Both the position numbers and the translations under genes were made by a program. From NCBI GenBank assembly GCA_025617745.1, contig CM046873.1:28409410-28473409 (forward strand): DNA of 64,000 bases, given 5' to 3'. Shown here piece after piece: positions 44,601-51,447 of this stretch. The notes beneath the pieces were generated by a model. The model was not told the DNA's origin, ran no database searches, and was given only the letters and a program-made list of their open reading frames with translations. Numbering within the stretch: the first letter of the stretch is position 1; each line of letters begins with the position of its first letter. The DNA comes from Heliocidaris erythrogramma. Lineage: Eukaryota; Echinodermata; Echinoidea; Camarodonta; Echinometridae.

Positions 44601-47600
44601 CCCAGGTATTCATAAAAGTGTACTAACTTTATTCCAGGTTTTAAGTGGTAGATTTAGTCCACTGATTTGGAGCACCCAGTGTCAACCTTGTCATCGTGCA
44701 TAAATTACCATAATATTTTGTAACTAAATAAACATACAAAAGTTATGTAAACATGAAATTAATTTCCCATTTTCATAAAATCATTGGTTTCATTTTGTGA
44801 ATTCATTTTGTTACAGTATTGCAATAATTTGTAGAGAATCTAGTGCTTGGCAAATGGTGCTCCTTAAATCAGTGCACTGGGTTAACTCATGTCTAACTGA
44901 GCCTACATTTATGAATATGAGCCTGAGAGTTTGAGTGTCCTGGGGCCTGTTGCATAAAACTTGCGGTTGAACGCAACTCAGCAAATTAAAAATCAAACGC
45001 AACTTTATTTTCAGCCAATCAGAAGTGCGCATTGAGGACTTGCGTTTTATTTTATTTTTTTATTTTTTTTTTTTTGCAACGGGCCCCTGGTTAGTAAAGT
45101 ATTGTACATGTATACCCAAGGGCATTATTATATCAACTTAGTCTCTAACATAGGGCTTTCTTATTTCAGTGACCATTGCTTTATCTAATAATAGAGGTGT
45201 CGTGGTCTAGTGGATATGTCACCGGACTGTGGATCACATGTTTCGCGGTTCAATAAGCCATTTCGGAGATGCAATCTGAGCATGAGCAGATAAAGGTCAT
45301 CTGTACCAAATTCTAAAACCCACTGACACTAATATTCGATATGTGCTCATGAATGTCATGTAATCATTATTCAATTATGCACTAATGGTGCATTCCATGA
45401 TATCCAGGTGGAAGTATTCTTTTTAAAGGGGAAACAAAAGCTATTCATGAGGCACCTCTATCACTCCCAGAGTTATTTTTCTGAAGTGCACATAAAGGGA
45501 CCCTCCAGGTCTAAAATATCTGTGGATATTTGGGGTCATTTGTACCATGGCTAACCCCGAACTGGCTTCAATTCCCGCCGCGGCATTAATGTCTCTTGGC
45601 AAGACATTAATCTACATTTGCCACTCTCCACCTATAGGTGTTAAATGGGTACCTGGTAGGATGCGAATGTCACTGTGACTGGAATAGAATATGTGCTCCT
45701 GTAAAATGGCAGCCAGACTGGAATGCTCCCTTGTGGAGTGGAGAATGTGCACTATAAGTGCAGAATCGTAATAGCGCGGGTAATAATACACTGTAAAGCG
45801 CTTTGAGCAGTTACTAAGGCGCAATATAAATGCAGATTATTATTATTATTATTAATTACCCAGAGGAAATCCTTACAAGGGTATCGTTACTTTACTATCA
45901 TAATCAATGGTGGTCTGTCAAGTGACAGGTTTAGTGACCCAATTAACTTCTCGAGCAAAAGTCTTTCCAACTGCTACAATTTTGAGCCACCTGTTTCACA
46001 TATCCGTACCCTATACTACTCCAGACTAGAGTCTGATCATTAGGCCATCATGTCGTAATATTGTGGCGTGCGCCTGTAATCCAGCTAACAGTGGAAGTTA
46101 TAAACTGATTCAGCGGACCCAGGTTCGAGACTGAGTCACATCTTTCAGATGGTGACGTTAAAGGTCGGTCCCTAGACGTAAATAATCATAACTGATTGAT
46201 ACACGTCTGTTACACGCACACACATGTCCTATACATTTTCCTCTGTCTTTCTCTAATAGTATTCAGCAGCACACGCTCCTCGTGAATGCGGTGCAGCACC
46301 TCATCATTTGTGATCCTATCCCTCCAAGACCCACCTATCAATTTACGCAAGCACATTTCAGTGGCCTTTAGTCATTGAGTGTCTTTCCTGGCGAGCGTCC
46401 ATGTCTCTGCCCCATACAAAAGTACATTCCAGACCAGGGACTTAACAAGACTTTACTATAGCATCGGATATCATGTTACTGTAGAATGATCAGAACCAAT
46501 GGCATACCTTAAAAATGTCACACATTTTGCAAGCGCTACAGATTTGTGAATTGAATCACAAATGACACAAAACTGAATTTGTACAATTCTCAAAAGTTTC
46601 TTGCAACAAATATAGTTGTTAACAGCGCATGAAAGTTTCATCATGTGTGAAAGTTTCTCGTTCTATACGGTAATCTGGCGAACATCGAAAAAATTAAATG
46701 GAAATGTGGTAATATACCATAATACTTACTGGTTCTGCTTTTGGCCTCGGCTGCTTTGACGTAAGCCATAAAAGATAGAAGCATTAAAACAGAGGACAGT
46801 AGTTCAGCTCTACCGACCACTCCTGTAACCTACAAAGAAATGAAAGCAGCAAGAAATCATAACTAATTTACAAAGATATAATTTCGCGAGCAGTAGAGAG
46901 TTGTGATGGTTTCATGCAAAAAAAAATGATTCATAACATGAGAAAATCGTATACAGATCATAAGTTTTTATTCATAAGTTTTTGCCGGGAAAAAGGCGGC
47001 TTTTAATTAATAATGCGATGGTTTCTAGTTTTACAGTTACAATGTAATCTACCGCTTCAGTGTGAACAGCATGCACTGCAAACAGGAGAGATGCGTTTAC
47101 ACTGCTCTCTTCATCTACGATCTTCTTTGCTGTTTTCAAAAAGAGGACGCACACCACCCAGTGTAGCACCACATTGACCAGGTGATAACCCCATGGGTCC
47201 AACTCTCCAAGAGCGTAGTTAAGACGGAAAGTGAGAACACACAGCGGACGGTATGACTTGTGACTTGACTCCTGTACAGCAGGTGAACAAAAAAAAAATA
47301 AACGAGTCTTTTAAACTATTGTGAAACTTTGTTCAATCCCTTATAGAACAAGTAAAATTTAATCATAGTTTCTATCCCGATATTTCAATAAAAGAGCAGG
47401 AGGGGATTTCATCTTATCTGACATTCAACGCTTTTTCCGCACACACAAATCCTATGTGGTCAATATCAACCCCACTTTTTCTTAAAGTAGAATGTTGATG
47501 ATTTTAAATATTGGCTTAATACTTATTATTGCATAGATGGCATAAATTAAACAAGGTTATCCAAATTCAACGCTTGGAAACATTTGAAGTAATGATTATT

Positions 47601-50600
47601 ATCAATTATAAAACGGTAAAATACAGCCCCCGATATAGCAGCTGAAGAGCTCCTCGAACGCTGCTGAGATATGTGACGACACACCCTGGACCAGTCCTGG
47701 CTAAGCAGACGATGTCCCATAACATCTTACACATTTTTCAGAGCCTATTTTGTCATCTCCTCTTCACTTATTTCTCTTCCTTCACTAGCGTCAGTCTTAA
47801 TGTTAGTCTGTTGCCTCACTCTTAACTTCGTGTATGGTATTATTTTGATGAAAAATGCAGCGTTAAAAAAATTAAGGAATCAGTCACTTGTAAACAAAAT
47901 AAGACGCCATTGTATTTTCAGCTGTTTACACCGGGGCATGTTCGGCGTTTCAAGAGGGAACGAATACCATCCTGCTATTATTCGGAGGGCTTTTCAATTT
48001 GAAAGTGGGGTTTATTTCATTGATCATTGACCCTTCTCCTGTGTATTTACAATCAAACGGTTTTAGCTATCAGAATCAGTTTCACTTTCCCTTTATAATG
48101 GTGTGAAATAAGGTCATGTTTAAATACACCAAACTCTTTATAATTTGATAAATAATTGCATTGCAATTACGTTCATTCATTATAGGACGTCGTCTGCTTA
48201 AGCAGGATCGATCCCGAGTGTGACGACATCAAAACATCGCTATATTTCTGGCGAATCCTCGGATATTCCAGATGCTGAGAAGAGCTTTTATTTGTGTTGT
48301 TTTTATAATCACCAGATACGCAGTTGACATAAAACTTATAAGATTGCCATCTGTAAGCTTCCCAGTTTCTAGTGATACATTAATTGCCATATTTGTGATT
48401 TTCTTTGAATATCTACTTTAATGTATTTGTCGAAGCACTACAGAGGGATAAAAACAAGCTAAAATGCACTAATGCGTTATTTATTTCATATTCTATTGCA
48501 AAAAACAAAGACAAACAAGATGAATGCGACCGCGTCTCCTATATGCCGCCGGCTAAATTCAGTTAAGTTCATGGCTCAAACTGTTCTTGAAATATTGCGA
48601 TATCTAGAAAAAGATGCCTACAATTACATGTTAATTGACTTTTTTTCCTATGACTTTTGACCTAACCACCCAAAATTCTCATCACTTCATCTCCTCCTAG
48701 TCATGCAAACAAAATAGTTGAGATATGGTGATAACAAGATTAACAAATCTCTAATTTCATGACTTTTGACCTATGACCTACGAATCCTAAAATCTAATCA
48801 CTTCGTCTGACTATAGTGATGCATACTAACTAGTACCAAGTTTGAAATTCACATCTATAACAGTTGAGATATGGTGGTACATAATTATGCAACAAAACTA
48901 TTTTTAAAATATCACATATATTGACCTCTATGACCTGTGACCTACGTAAACAAAAATCTAATCAGTTTGTCTCACCATGGTGATGCAGACTAGTACCAAG
49001 TTCAAGTCAATGGTTGAAATTGTTCCAAGAGATATTGCCACAACGATGCTAAAAAGCTGAAACTTCATTGTAAATGACCTCCATGACCTTCGACCTTTGA
49101 CCTACTTACCCCAAAGTCTTATTAGTTTGTCTCACTATGGTGATGCATACTAACACCAAGCTTGAAGTTCATACCTCAAATGGTTCTTGAGATATCGTGT
49201 TAACGAGGCTAAAACCTTCAATTTCAGAATTGACCTCTGTGACCTTTGACCCATGTACCCCCAAATCTAATCCGATCGTCTTCCTATGGTGAGGCATACT
49301 AGCACTAAGTTTGAAGTTCATACTTCAAACGGTTTTTGAGATATCTCGTTACGAAACTAAAACCTTCAATATCAGAATTGACCTCTATGACCTTCACCTT
49401 TTACCTACGTACCCCAAAATTTAATCAGATCGTCTTCCTATATGATAATACATACCAGCACCAAGTCTGAAGTTCATACCTCAAGCGGTTAAAGATATCG
49501 CCTTAACGAGAAAGCGGGACAGACGGACAACCCGAAAACATAATGCCTCCGGCACCACATTCGGTTGGCGGATGCATAAAAAGGGGCAGGCTGAAAATAT
49601 GGAAGCTGGGGGGGGGGGGGCAACAAGAAACTATGAATCAGTTATACTTAGATTTCTGTCACAAAAATATTTTTTTATTCTGAAATATAACTGCCATACG
49701 TCCTGTGATGGGAGTATTAGGGATACGCTAGGTATACCCTGACTGATATTTTGCTTTTGTTGAATATAGTACGTCGGATTAACCAAAATATAACAAAGAC
49801 AAGAGTACAGAGGTCACATAAAAGCAATAAAAAGATGGGCTCGACAGTTTACATAATTAGTGTATTAAATAACTGAAATAATCAAGAGTAGAGAAAGGCA
49901 CTCACACTAATAAATAAATAATTGCACAACTCTTGCGCTCTGGTGAAAACTCAAATAAATGCTTACATTAATAGGGACACACAGTGTATCAATTATAAAC
50001 TTTTACATTAAAATCATAATTATGGGGTCAAAAAGATGCTCCTAAGATAAACTTTCATATGAAAATCTTAATTTGGTCTTTTATCTGAGGAGTGAGGTAT
50101 GTTCCCCCACGAGACTTTTCTTTTGAAATCATAGGGGGTCCTTTTACCCGAGGAGCGAAAAATTATGCTCCTCACAAAACCTTGTTTATGCCACATAGGA
50201 AATTCCGTTTTTATTTCCAGTGAATTAGGAAATGGTGATTTTTTTTTTTTTACCCTTGAAATTCCTGGGGGCTGGTTTTTTTTTTTTTGTTTTTTTTTTG
50301 TTTTTTTTTGGGGGGGGGGTGTTGGTTTTGTTTTGTTTTCTCGGGGAATTCAGGAAGTCGTGCTTTCATCCACGAAGTTCCTGGGGATTGGGGTGGGTGG
50401 GGGTGGTAGATAAGGAAATAGTGGTTTTCTCCAATATTTTTTTCAGGATTTTTCCCTGATATTGCTTTTTTTTGTGTAAGTAATGCTACCCTGTTTTAAA
50501 GGCTTCTGAAAACAAAGGGATCTTCAAACAAGCTTTGAAGATGGCGACAGACTGGGTTTTTCTTATAGCGTCAAAGATCCTTGCTCTATCAGGAATTATA

Positions 50601-50837
50601 GCCTACAAGTCTACAATTCTAAGGAAATCGTTTATTTACCTTGTGCATAGGCGTCCCCCAGAAATCATTCGAAAACAAATCGAAGATAGACGACTCGGGT
50701 CGGAGGTCCCTATTTTCGACGATCGCCAATCGGTCGTCAAAGACGAATCCACAGGAAAGGGCGTTAGAGAAGCAAGCAAGGACCAGAGCCAGTAACCCGG
50801 CAGCATAAAAGAGTTCCCGCTGTGATGCAGTTGCCAT
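15083..50837 (-). CDS. TMTC3: TMTC3-like transmembrane O-mannosyltransferase with TPRs (16 coding exons)
   Basis: Spliced CDS complement of 15083..15322, 17049..17141, 23582..23683, 24906..25026, 25654..25814, 28015..28170, 30806..31019, 36997..37134, 39340..39423, 39997..40145, 41043..41295, 43482..43672, 44180..44295, 46730..46829, 47053..47271 and 50640..50837. Total 2535 nt, 844 residues; human TMTC3 is about 915. Every phase matches. An N-terminal membrane segment (about 9-27) leads into [15 protein letters not shown], whose acidic pair D34-D35 fits the GT-C active-site loop. SHKSYRPL (69-76) and [16 protein letters not shown] follow. Family landmarks [34 protein letters not shown] and [20 protein letters not shown] come next. 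TPRs fill about 438-844. By family knowledge TMTC1-4 add O-mannose to cadherins in the ER. TMTC3 is favoured over other paralogues by the DFWGTPM and [13 protein letters not shown] wording. Start: GCCATGG context, with an AG two bases before the ATG-adjacent CC, suggesting a 5'UTR intron. Confidence 0.92.
15574..15822 (-). mobile_element. tRNA-derived SINE, copy 1
   Basis: On the minus strand it starts with a tRNA-like head (TCTAGTGG A-box region, GGTTCGAATCC B box), then a body with CACCCAGGTGAAGTAAATGG, and a tail TATATAAATGGACATATTATTATTATTAAC. Related bodies lie at 18358-18562, 45186-45857 and 52766-52930. Confidence 0.78.
15830..17048. other. TMTC3 intron sequence
   Basis: A pyrimidine-rich stretch (16010-16300), a CGGTCCTTATGAATAG-type short repeat with several units (16320-16450), and a poly-G element with degraded GGATCCGCC ends (about 16535-16855). 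No exon recognised. Confidence 0.55.
17049..17141 (-). CDS. TMTC3: TMTC3 coding exon 15 (TPR)
   Basis: [20 protein letters not shown] then [11 protein letters not shown], phase 0-0, lined up with vertebrate YYPDH-KGLILKGDILMNQ. The acceptor GTTGTTGACAG abuts an AACAA-rich start of the tandem-repeat element at 17150. The donor is GAG|GTGAGT. Confidence 0.85.
17150..18243 (+). repeat. Internally tandem dispersed element A (TGACCT-rich, hairpin end)
   Basis: Starts with AACAAAAC repeats and AAGATGAATGCGACTG, then about seven diverged units of roughly 130 bp (CTATGGTGATAC, AAGTTTGAAGTTCATACC, GAGATATCGCGTTA, AACGAGGCTAAAA, TTGACCTCTATGACC). It ends in CGGGACGGACGGACGGACAA and a perfect 16-bp-stem hairpin (18205-18242). 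The copy at 48505-49560 has the same start and end. Confidence 0.82.
18358..18562 (+). mobile_element. SINE body fragment
   Basis: Matches the body of the SINE at 45575-45800: GAGCAAGGCATTA, CCAGGTGTTAAATGGGTA, GGTAGGATGTGAACGTCA and GGAGTGGAGAATTTGCACT. The tRNA-like head is missing. Confidence 0.65.
19060..19200 (+). repeat. Dispersed repeat with GCATTATAGGTATGCACCAA, copy 1
   Basis: Shares GCATTATAGGTATGCACCAA, ATCCCAAAATAAAAAA, TCGCAGG.TCTCACTCCCAG and CCGGTTCA.AAACTTGGCAT with 30433-30590, where it interrupts a foldback arm. Confidence 0.65.
19370..19470 (-). mobile_element. CCAAT-containing MITE-like repeat, copy 3
   Basis: The reverse strand carries CTCAGCCAATCAGATGCAAG, the same internal motif as 482-613 and 44467-44605. 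Termini are less clear. Confidence 0.5.
19766..20310 (+). repeat. TTCCGAA minisatellite array, left arm
   Basis: Reiterated TTCGTATTTCCGAAAATGAA and AAAGGGTTCATAATTCCGAA units of about 14-28 bp. It begins with CTCGTTTTTCCGAAGGTTCG. The inverted partner is at 22495-23085. Confidence 0.88.
20311..22494. other. Spacer between inverted TTCCGAA arrays
   Basis: Holds G-runs (20354-20364, 20894-20907), a C-run (21369-21387) and an ATA/AATAAT microsatellite (22262-22345). A short plus frame (20429-20686, [19 protein letters not shown]) resembles the extreme C-terminus of L1/Tx1-type LINEs and is followed by an A-rich tail near 21040-21080. That assignment is weak. No host exon. Confidence 0.45.
22495..23085 (-). 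repeat. TTCCGAA minisatellite array, right arm
   Basis: Reverse-complement orientation of the array at 19766-20310 (CATTTTCGGAAATACGAACC units). It ends CTTCGGAAAAACGACATGTAACCG, a terminus also seen at 51450 and 52350. Confidence 0.88.
23582..23683 (-). CDS. TMTC3: TMTC3 coding exon 14 (TPR)
   Basis: [20 protein letters not shown] then [14 protein letters not shown]. The donor AAG|GTAAGG is followed within 10 bases by a C-run and a T/A-rich tract of roughly 150 bases (transcript sense). Confidence 0.88.
23700..24900. other. TMTC3 intron 13 sequence
   Basis: Unique-looking AT-rich DNA. I see no gene, array or terminal inverted repeat in it. Confidence 0.5.
24906..25026 (-). CDS. TMTC3: TMTC3 coding exon 13 (TPR)
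   Basis: [20 protein letters not shown] then [20 protein letters not shown]. The acceptor is AATATTCAG and the donor is GAG|GTAAGA. Confidence 0.88.
25255..25610 (-). repeat. Dispersed 350-bp repeat, copy 3
   Basis: Inverted relative to 11545-11905 and 14445-14795. Landmarks are TTTTACGTCAGTTTGGAAGA, CTTTTCAGCGAGATTGGGTC and TTTCTTTCACAATGTAAT. Confidence 0.68.
25654..25814 (-). CDS. TMTC3: TMTC3 coding exon 12 (TPR)
   Basis: [40 protein letters not shown] and [29 protein letters not shown] is close to vertebrate TMTC3 ALELNPKHKLALFNSA. The donor is AAG|GTATGG. Confidence 0.9.
26500..26602. repeat. CT/TC microsatellite
   Basis: About 100 bases of nearly pure pyrimidine, mostly CT, in TMTC3 intron 11, next to the element at 26636. 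Confidence 0.9.
26636..27162. mobile_element. TTAA-flanked non-autonomous DNA element
   Basis: Ends are AGGGGAAATCCACCCT and the complement AGGGTGGACTTCCCCT, with TTAA on both sides (26632-26635 and 27163-27166). Inner inverted similarity extends about 130 bp (TGAGAGAAACAGATTAGTG against CACTAACCTATTCTCTCA). A TTAA duplication fits Kolobok or piggyBac; ends starting AGGG favour Kolobok. Confidence 0.78.
27200..27905. mobile_element. CAGTGGCGTATCTAGGG-type element
   Basis: Left end AGTGGCGTATCTAGGGACT, right end ATCCCTAGATATGCCCCTGG, with a G/C run just inside. A left-end fragment recurs at 37205. No coding frame. Confidence 0.62.
28015..28170 (-). CDS. TMTC3: TMTC3 coding exon 11 (TPR)
   Basis: [40 protein letters not shown] and [12 protein letters not shown]: one and a half TPR units in phase 0-0. 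The donor is AAT|GTAAGT. Confidence 0.9.
28350..30740. mobile_element. Large foldback element with arms over 500 bp
   Basis: Left arm about 28360-28915, right arm about 29990-30720, inverted. Paired landmarks are TTTTTGATGCTGAATAATT with AATTATTCAGCATCAAAAA, GGGCCATCCCAT with ATGGGATGGCCC, and TAATCTATGTGCAAAA with its complement. It fills most of TMTC3 intron 10. The right arm is interrupted by a repeat at about 30411-30600. No transposase found. Confidence 0.78.
30806..31019 (-). CDS. TMTC3: TMTC3 coding exon 10 (TPR)
   Basis: [40 protein letters not shown] and [20 protein letters not shown], ending KEAEE. The donor is GAG|GTACAC and the acceptor is TCACTCAG. Confidence 0.9.
31380..31412. 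repeat. GT microsatellite
   Basis: GTGTGTGCGCGTGTGTGTGT type alternating purine-pyrimidine tract, a potential Z-DNA former. Confidence 0.85.
31806..32150. mobile_element. Foldback MITE inside the plus-strand LINE
   Basis: TCGGCTCTTCACTTAGAGAC on the left matches the complement of the right end GTCTCTAAGTGAAGAGCCGA. Arms are about 70 bp and include TGTGCAAAACCGA. No coding capacity. Confidence 0.75.
32152..32890 (-). pseudogene. CR1/L2-like LINE 3' fragment, minus strand
   Basis: Minus-strand translation gives [20 protein letters not shown], then, after an inserted element, [20 protein letters not shown] and APTLWN. Both are typical of the CR1/L2 RT C-terminus. The 3' tail reads TATATAAATATTGAATTATT then TTA repeats. 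A GTGGCGGCACC-ended element (about 32538-32757) splits the frame. Confidence 0.78.
32538..32757. mobile_element. GTGGCGGCACC-ended MITE inserted in the LINE
   Basis: The left end GTGGCGGCACCAGGATTTTT and the right end GGTGCCGCCAC are inverted. The interior is G-run rich (GGGGGGGGGGCAAATGGGGG). It separates two parts of one LINE reading frame. Confidence 0.72.
36199..36962 (+). pseudogene. Second LINE 3' fragment, plus strand
   Basis: The frame ends [28 protein letters not shown] (two adjacent stretches), the usual C-terminus of CR1/L2-type RT ORFs. AT-rich 3'UTR follows and a tail of CTGAAA repeats ends at about 36962. Confidence 0.62.
36997..37134 (-). CDS. TMTC3: TMTC3 coding exon 9 (first TPR)
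   Basis: Trp 437 completed, then [20 protein letters not shown] and [25 protein letters not shown] in two consecutive stretches. The TPR spacing (W, G, A, Y) is clear. A 24-base G-run lies about 50 bases upstream of the acceptor. Confidence 0.9.
37476..38407. mobile_element. TA-flanked TIR element with duplicated left end and ACGTC-rich arms
   Basis: CCCTGATAGCAGAAAGTG at 37476 and again at 37637 (161-bp tandem copy), with the inverted copy CACTTTCTGCTATCAGGG ending at 38407. Flanks are TA on both sides (37474-37475 and 38408-38409). Arms of about 150 bp contain many GACGTC/TACGTC. Inside lies a second inverted pair (CACCGTAAAAACT / AGTTTTTGCAGTG) carrying two oppositely oriented tRNA-like segments. 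Confidence 0.8.
38940..39296. mobile_element. TIR element built of CACAGTGTG repeats
   Basis: Ends: ATCCCTGCCTGAAAGAACAC and its near-complement. The interior is dense in CACAGTGTG/CACACTGTG words and two copies of GTGTGAAATCATCTTCACAC. It ends about 40 bases from the TMTC3 exon-8 donor. Confidence 0.75.
39340..39423 (-). CDS. TMTC3: TMTC3 coding exon 8
   Basis: [20 protein letters not shown] then TIQRNPD and part of Trp 437: the last membrane segment before the TPR region. A TIR element ends about 40 bases past the donor TG|GTAAGT. Confidence 0.88.
39997..40145 (-). CDS. TMTC3: TMTC3 coding exon 7
   Basis: [20 protein letters not shown] then [20 protein letters not shown] and IAMERLQSN. 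The acceptor is CTTTACAG and the donor is TAG|GTAGGC. Confidence 0.92.
41043..41295 (-). CDS. TMTC3: TMTC3 coding exon 6 (DUF1736 core)
   Basis: [60 protein letters not shown] and a further membrane segment to GTTPSQVMM. This is the most diagnostic exon of the gene. Confidence 0.92.
41388..42212 (+). mobile_element. Tc1/mariner-superfamily element with degraded transposase
   Basis: Inverted ends CAGTGCGAGTCATAAAAATG and CAGTGTGAGTCAGAAAAATA (right end read inward), flanked by TA (41386-41387 and 42213-42214). A frame near 41699-41872 reads [20 protein letters not shown], one stop, then [21 protein letters not shown], resembling the extreme C-terminus of DDE transposases of the Tc1/IS630 type. 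The catalytic core is deleted or unreadable, so the copy is non-autonomous. Confidence 0.83.
42238..42430 (-). repeat. Dispersed repeat related to the insert in the SINE at 45255
   Basis: Inverted relative to 45380-45545. Paired words are ACAAATGAC, ATCCACAGAT, TCACTCCCA and ATCATGGAATGCA. Confidence 0.65.
42582..43321. mobile_element. Palindromic element with TGTTCAGACACAA ends
   Basis: Ends TGTTCAGACACAA (42585-42597) and its complement (43306-43318). The core is a near-perfect palindrome: arms 42819-42956 and 43001-43138 around a 44-base loop. No transposase. Confidence 0.82.
43482..43672 (-). CDS. TMTC3: TMTC3 coding exon 5
   Basis: Residues 212-274: [14 protein letters not shown], a Ser/Arg-rich variable loop, [19 protein letters not shown], then GAKLPSFSG at the split codon. 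The loop is poorly conserved. Acceptor TTTCCAG and donor CGG|GTAGAA were chosen by phase and by the LPxF-IDNPAA junction. Confidence 0.82.
44180..44295 (-). CDS. TMTC3: TMTC3 coding exon 4
   Basis: Split codon 173, then [20 protein letters not shown] and [25 protein letters not shown] is a family hallmark. The donor AAG|GTGTGT is weaker than average. Confidence 0.88.
44467..44605. mobile_element. CCAAT-containing MITE, copy 2
   Basis: CTGGGGAGCGTTTCATCAAG and its complement at the two ends, and CTCAGCCAATCAGGTGCAAG inside: the best-preserved copy of the family in this window. Confidence 0.8.
44938..45091. mobile_element. GGGGCCTGTTGCA-ended MITE
   Basis: The left end CTGGGGCCTGTTGCATAAAA is inverted against the right end TTTTTGCAACGGGCCCCTGG. 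The interior contains TTTCAGCCAATCAGAAGTGC, similar to the other CCAAT-bearing MITEs. Confidence 0.7.
45186..45857 (+). mobile_element. tRNA-derived SINE, copy 2, interrupted in its B box
   Basis: Head GAGGTGTCGTGGTCTAGTGG, body from TTCAATTCCCGCCGCGGC, tail ATATAAATGCAGATTATTAT. A 312-bp insert (45255-45566) flanked by TTCAAT on both sides splits the GGTTCAATTCC B box. Confidence 0.82.
46033..46150 (+). other. 7SL-like or tRNA-like fragment
   Basis: GTGGCGTGCGCCTGTAATCC AGCTA recalls the 5' domain of 7SL RNA, and CCAGGTTCGAGACTGAG recalls a Pol III B box. It is a fragment in an intron, probably from a SINE, not an intact SRP RNA gene. Confidence 0.35.
46250..46450 (-). pseudogene. RTE/Jockey-type RT C-terminal fragment
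   Basis: The minus strand reads [21 protein letters not shown], one stop, then [38 protein letters not shown] is characteristic of non-LTR RT C-termini. Both ends are missing. Confidence 0.7.
46730..46829 (-). CDS. TMTC3: TMTC3 coding exon 3
   Basis: Residues 140-172 plus one base: [20 protein letters not shown] then [13 protein letters not shown]. The acceptor is TTTCTTTGTAG and the donor is CCA|GTAAGT. Confidence 0.9.
47053..47271 (-). CDS. TMTC3: TMTC3 coding exon 2
   Basis: Residues 67-139: [33 protein letters not shown] and [12 protein letters not shown]. The acceptor is GCTGTACAG and the donor is GCG|GTAGAT. Confidence 0.9.
47675..48228. mobile_element. Foldback element with GTCGTCACAC ends
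   Basis: The left GCTAAGCAGACGATGTCC and right GGACGTCGTCTGCTTAAGC are inverted, with imperfect arms of about 45 bp. No coding content recognised. Confidence 0.6.
48505..49560 (+). repeat. Internally tandem dispersed element B (TGACCT-rich)
   Basis: Same organisation as 17150-18243: AAGATGAATGCGACCG start, about seven units of roughly 130 bp, and an end at GAGAAAGCGGGACAGACGGA followed by TGCCTCCGGCACCAC. Only half of the terminal hairpin is kept. Confidence 0.82.
49561..50600. other. TMTC3 intron 1, 5' part
   Basis: Unremarkable AT-rich DNA with a G-run (49609-49620) and, at 50230-50400, alternating T-runs and G-runs. No exon beyond 50640. Confidence 0.5.
50640..50837 (-). CDS. TMTC3: TMTC3 coding exon 1
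   Basis: Residues 1-66: [10 protein letters not shown], a hydrophobic segment, [19 protein letters not shown] and [10 protein letters not shown]. The donor is AAG|GTAAAT, phase 0. TAG|CCATGG at the 5' edge, preceded by a CTAATGAC branch-like motif, may be an acceptor. Confidence 0.9.
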
Positions 50838-51211
50838 GGCTACAAATTTTTTTTTGTCATTAGAGAAGTTGGAGAGGGAATAACGACGTCTTTAAATAAA
50901 ACTTGTTTTATACACAGACTTTAATGGTGTATAAGCCTACATGTATGGGCAAACAGCGCATTATTATGGCCTCATGCATGCACCACTACCATGACTACTG
51001 ATCTAAAATATGTGACCCATTATTGAATTCTTCAGTAAAGGTGTGTGGGAGGCGTTGCCCCCCCCCCCCCCCTTCCGCGATTTAACTAGTGACTGTTAAG
51101 CCTCCCTGTTTAAAGTGATTATCTTTAACATTTCCAGGCCTTACTTTGGGACAAATACCTGCCTAAAGGATAATTTTAACATTTTTGAAAATTGTCCCAG
51201 TTCTCCCTGAC

Positions 51212-51300
51212 CAGTGGCGGATTTAGGGGGGGGGGGACAATCTCGGCCCGTAAGAAAAAGTATACATTGTGCCCCCCCCCCCCCCCTTAGAACTGATATT
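51212..51300. mobile_element. Fragment of the CAGTGGCGGATTTAGG poly-G element
   Basis: The left end CAGTGGCGGATTTAGGGGGG plus G-run and C-run match the ends seen at 59958 and, degraded, at 16535. The right end is not found nearby. Confidence 0.55.
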
Positions 51301-51447
51301 TTTTTTATTTATTTTTTTTTTTTGCTTGTCAGAGGATTATGGAAGTAATCTGGACCCCATAAAATCTGATAACCATCGTGATCCGTGTCCCCATTCACCC
51401 CGTTATCCCCTATACATGCTATACGAGTTCCCAGTGTAGGAGTCACA

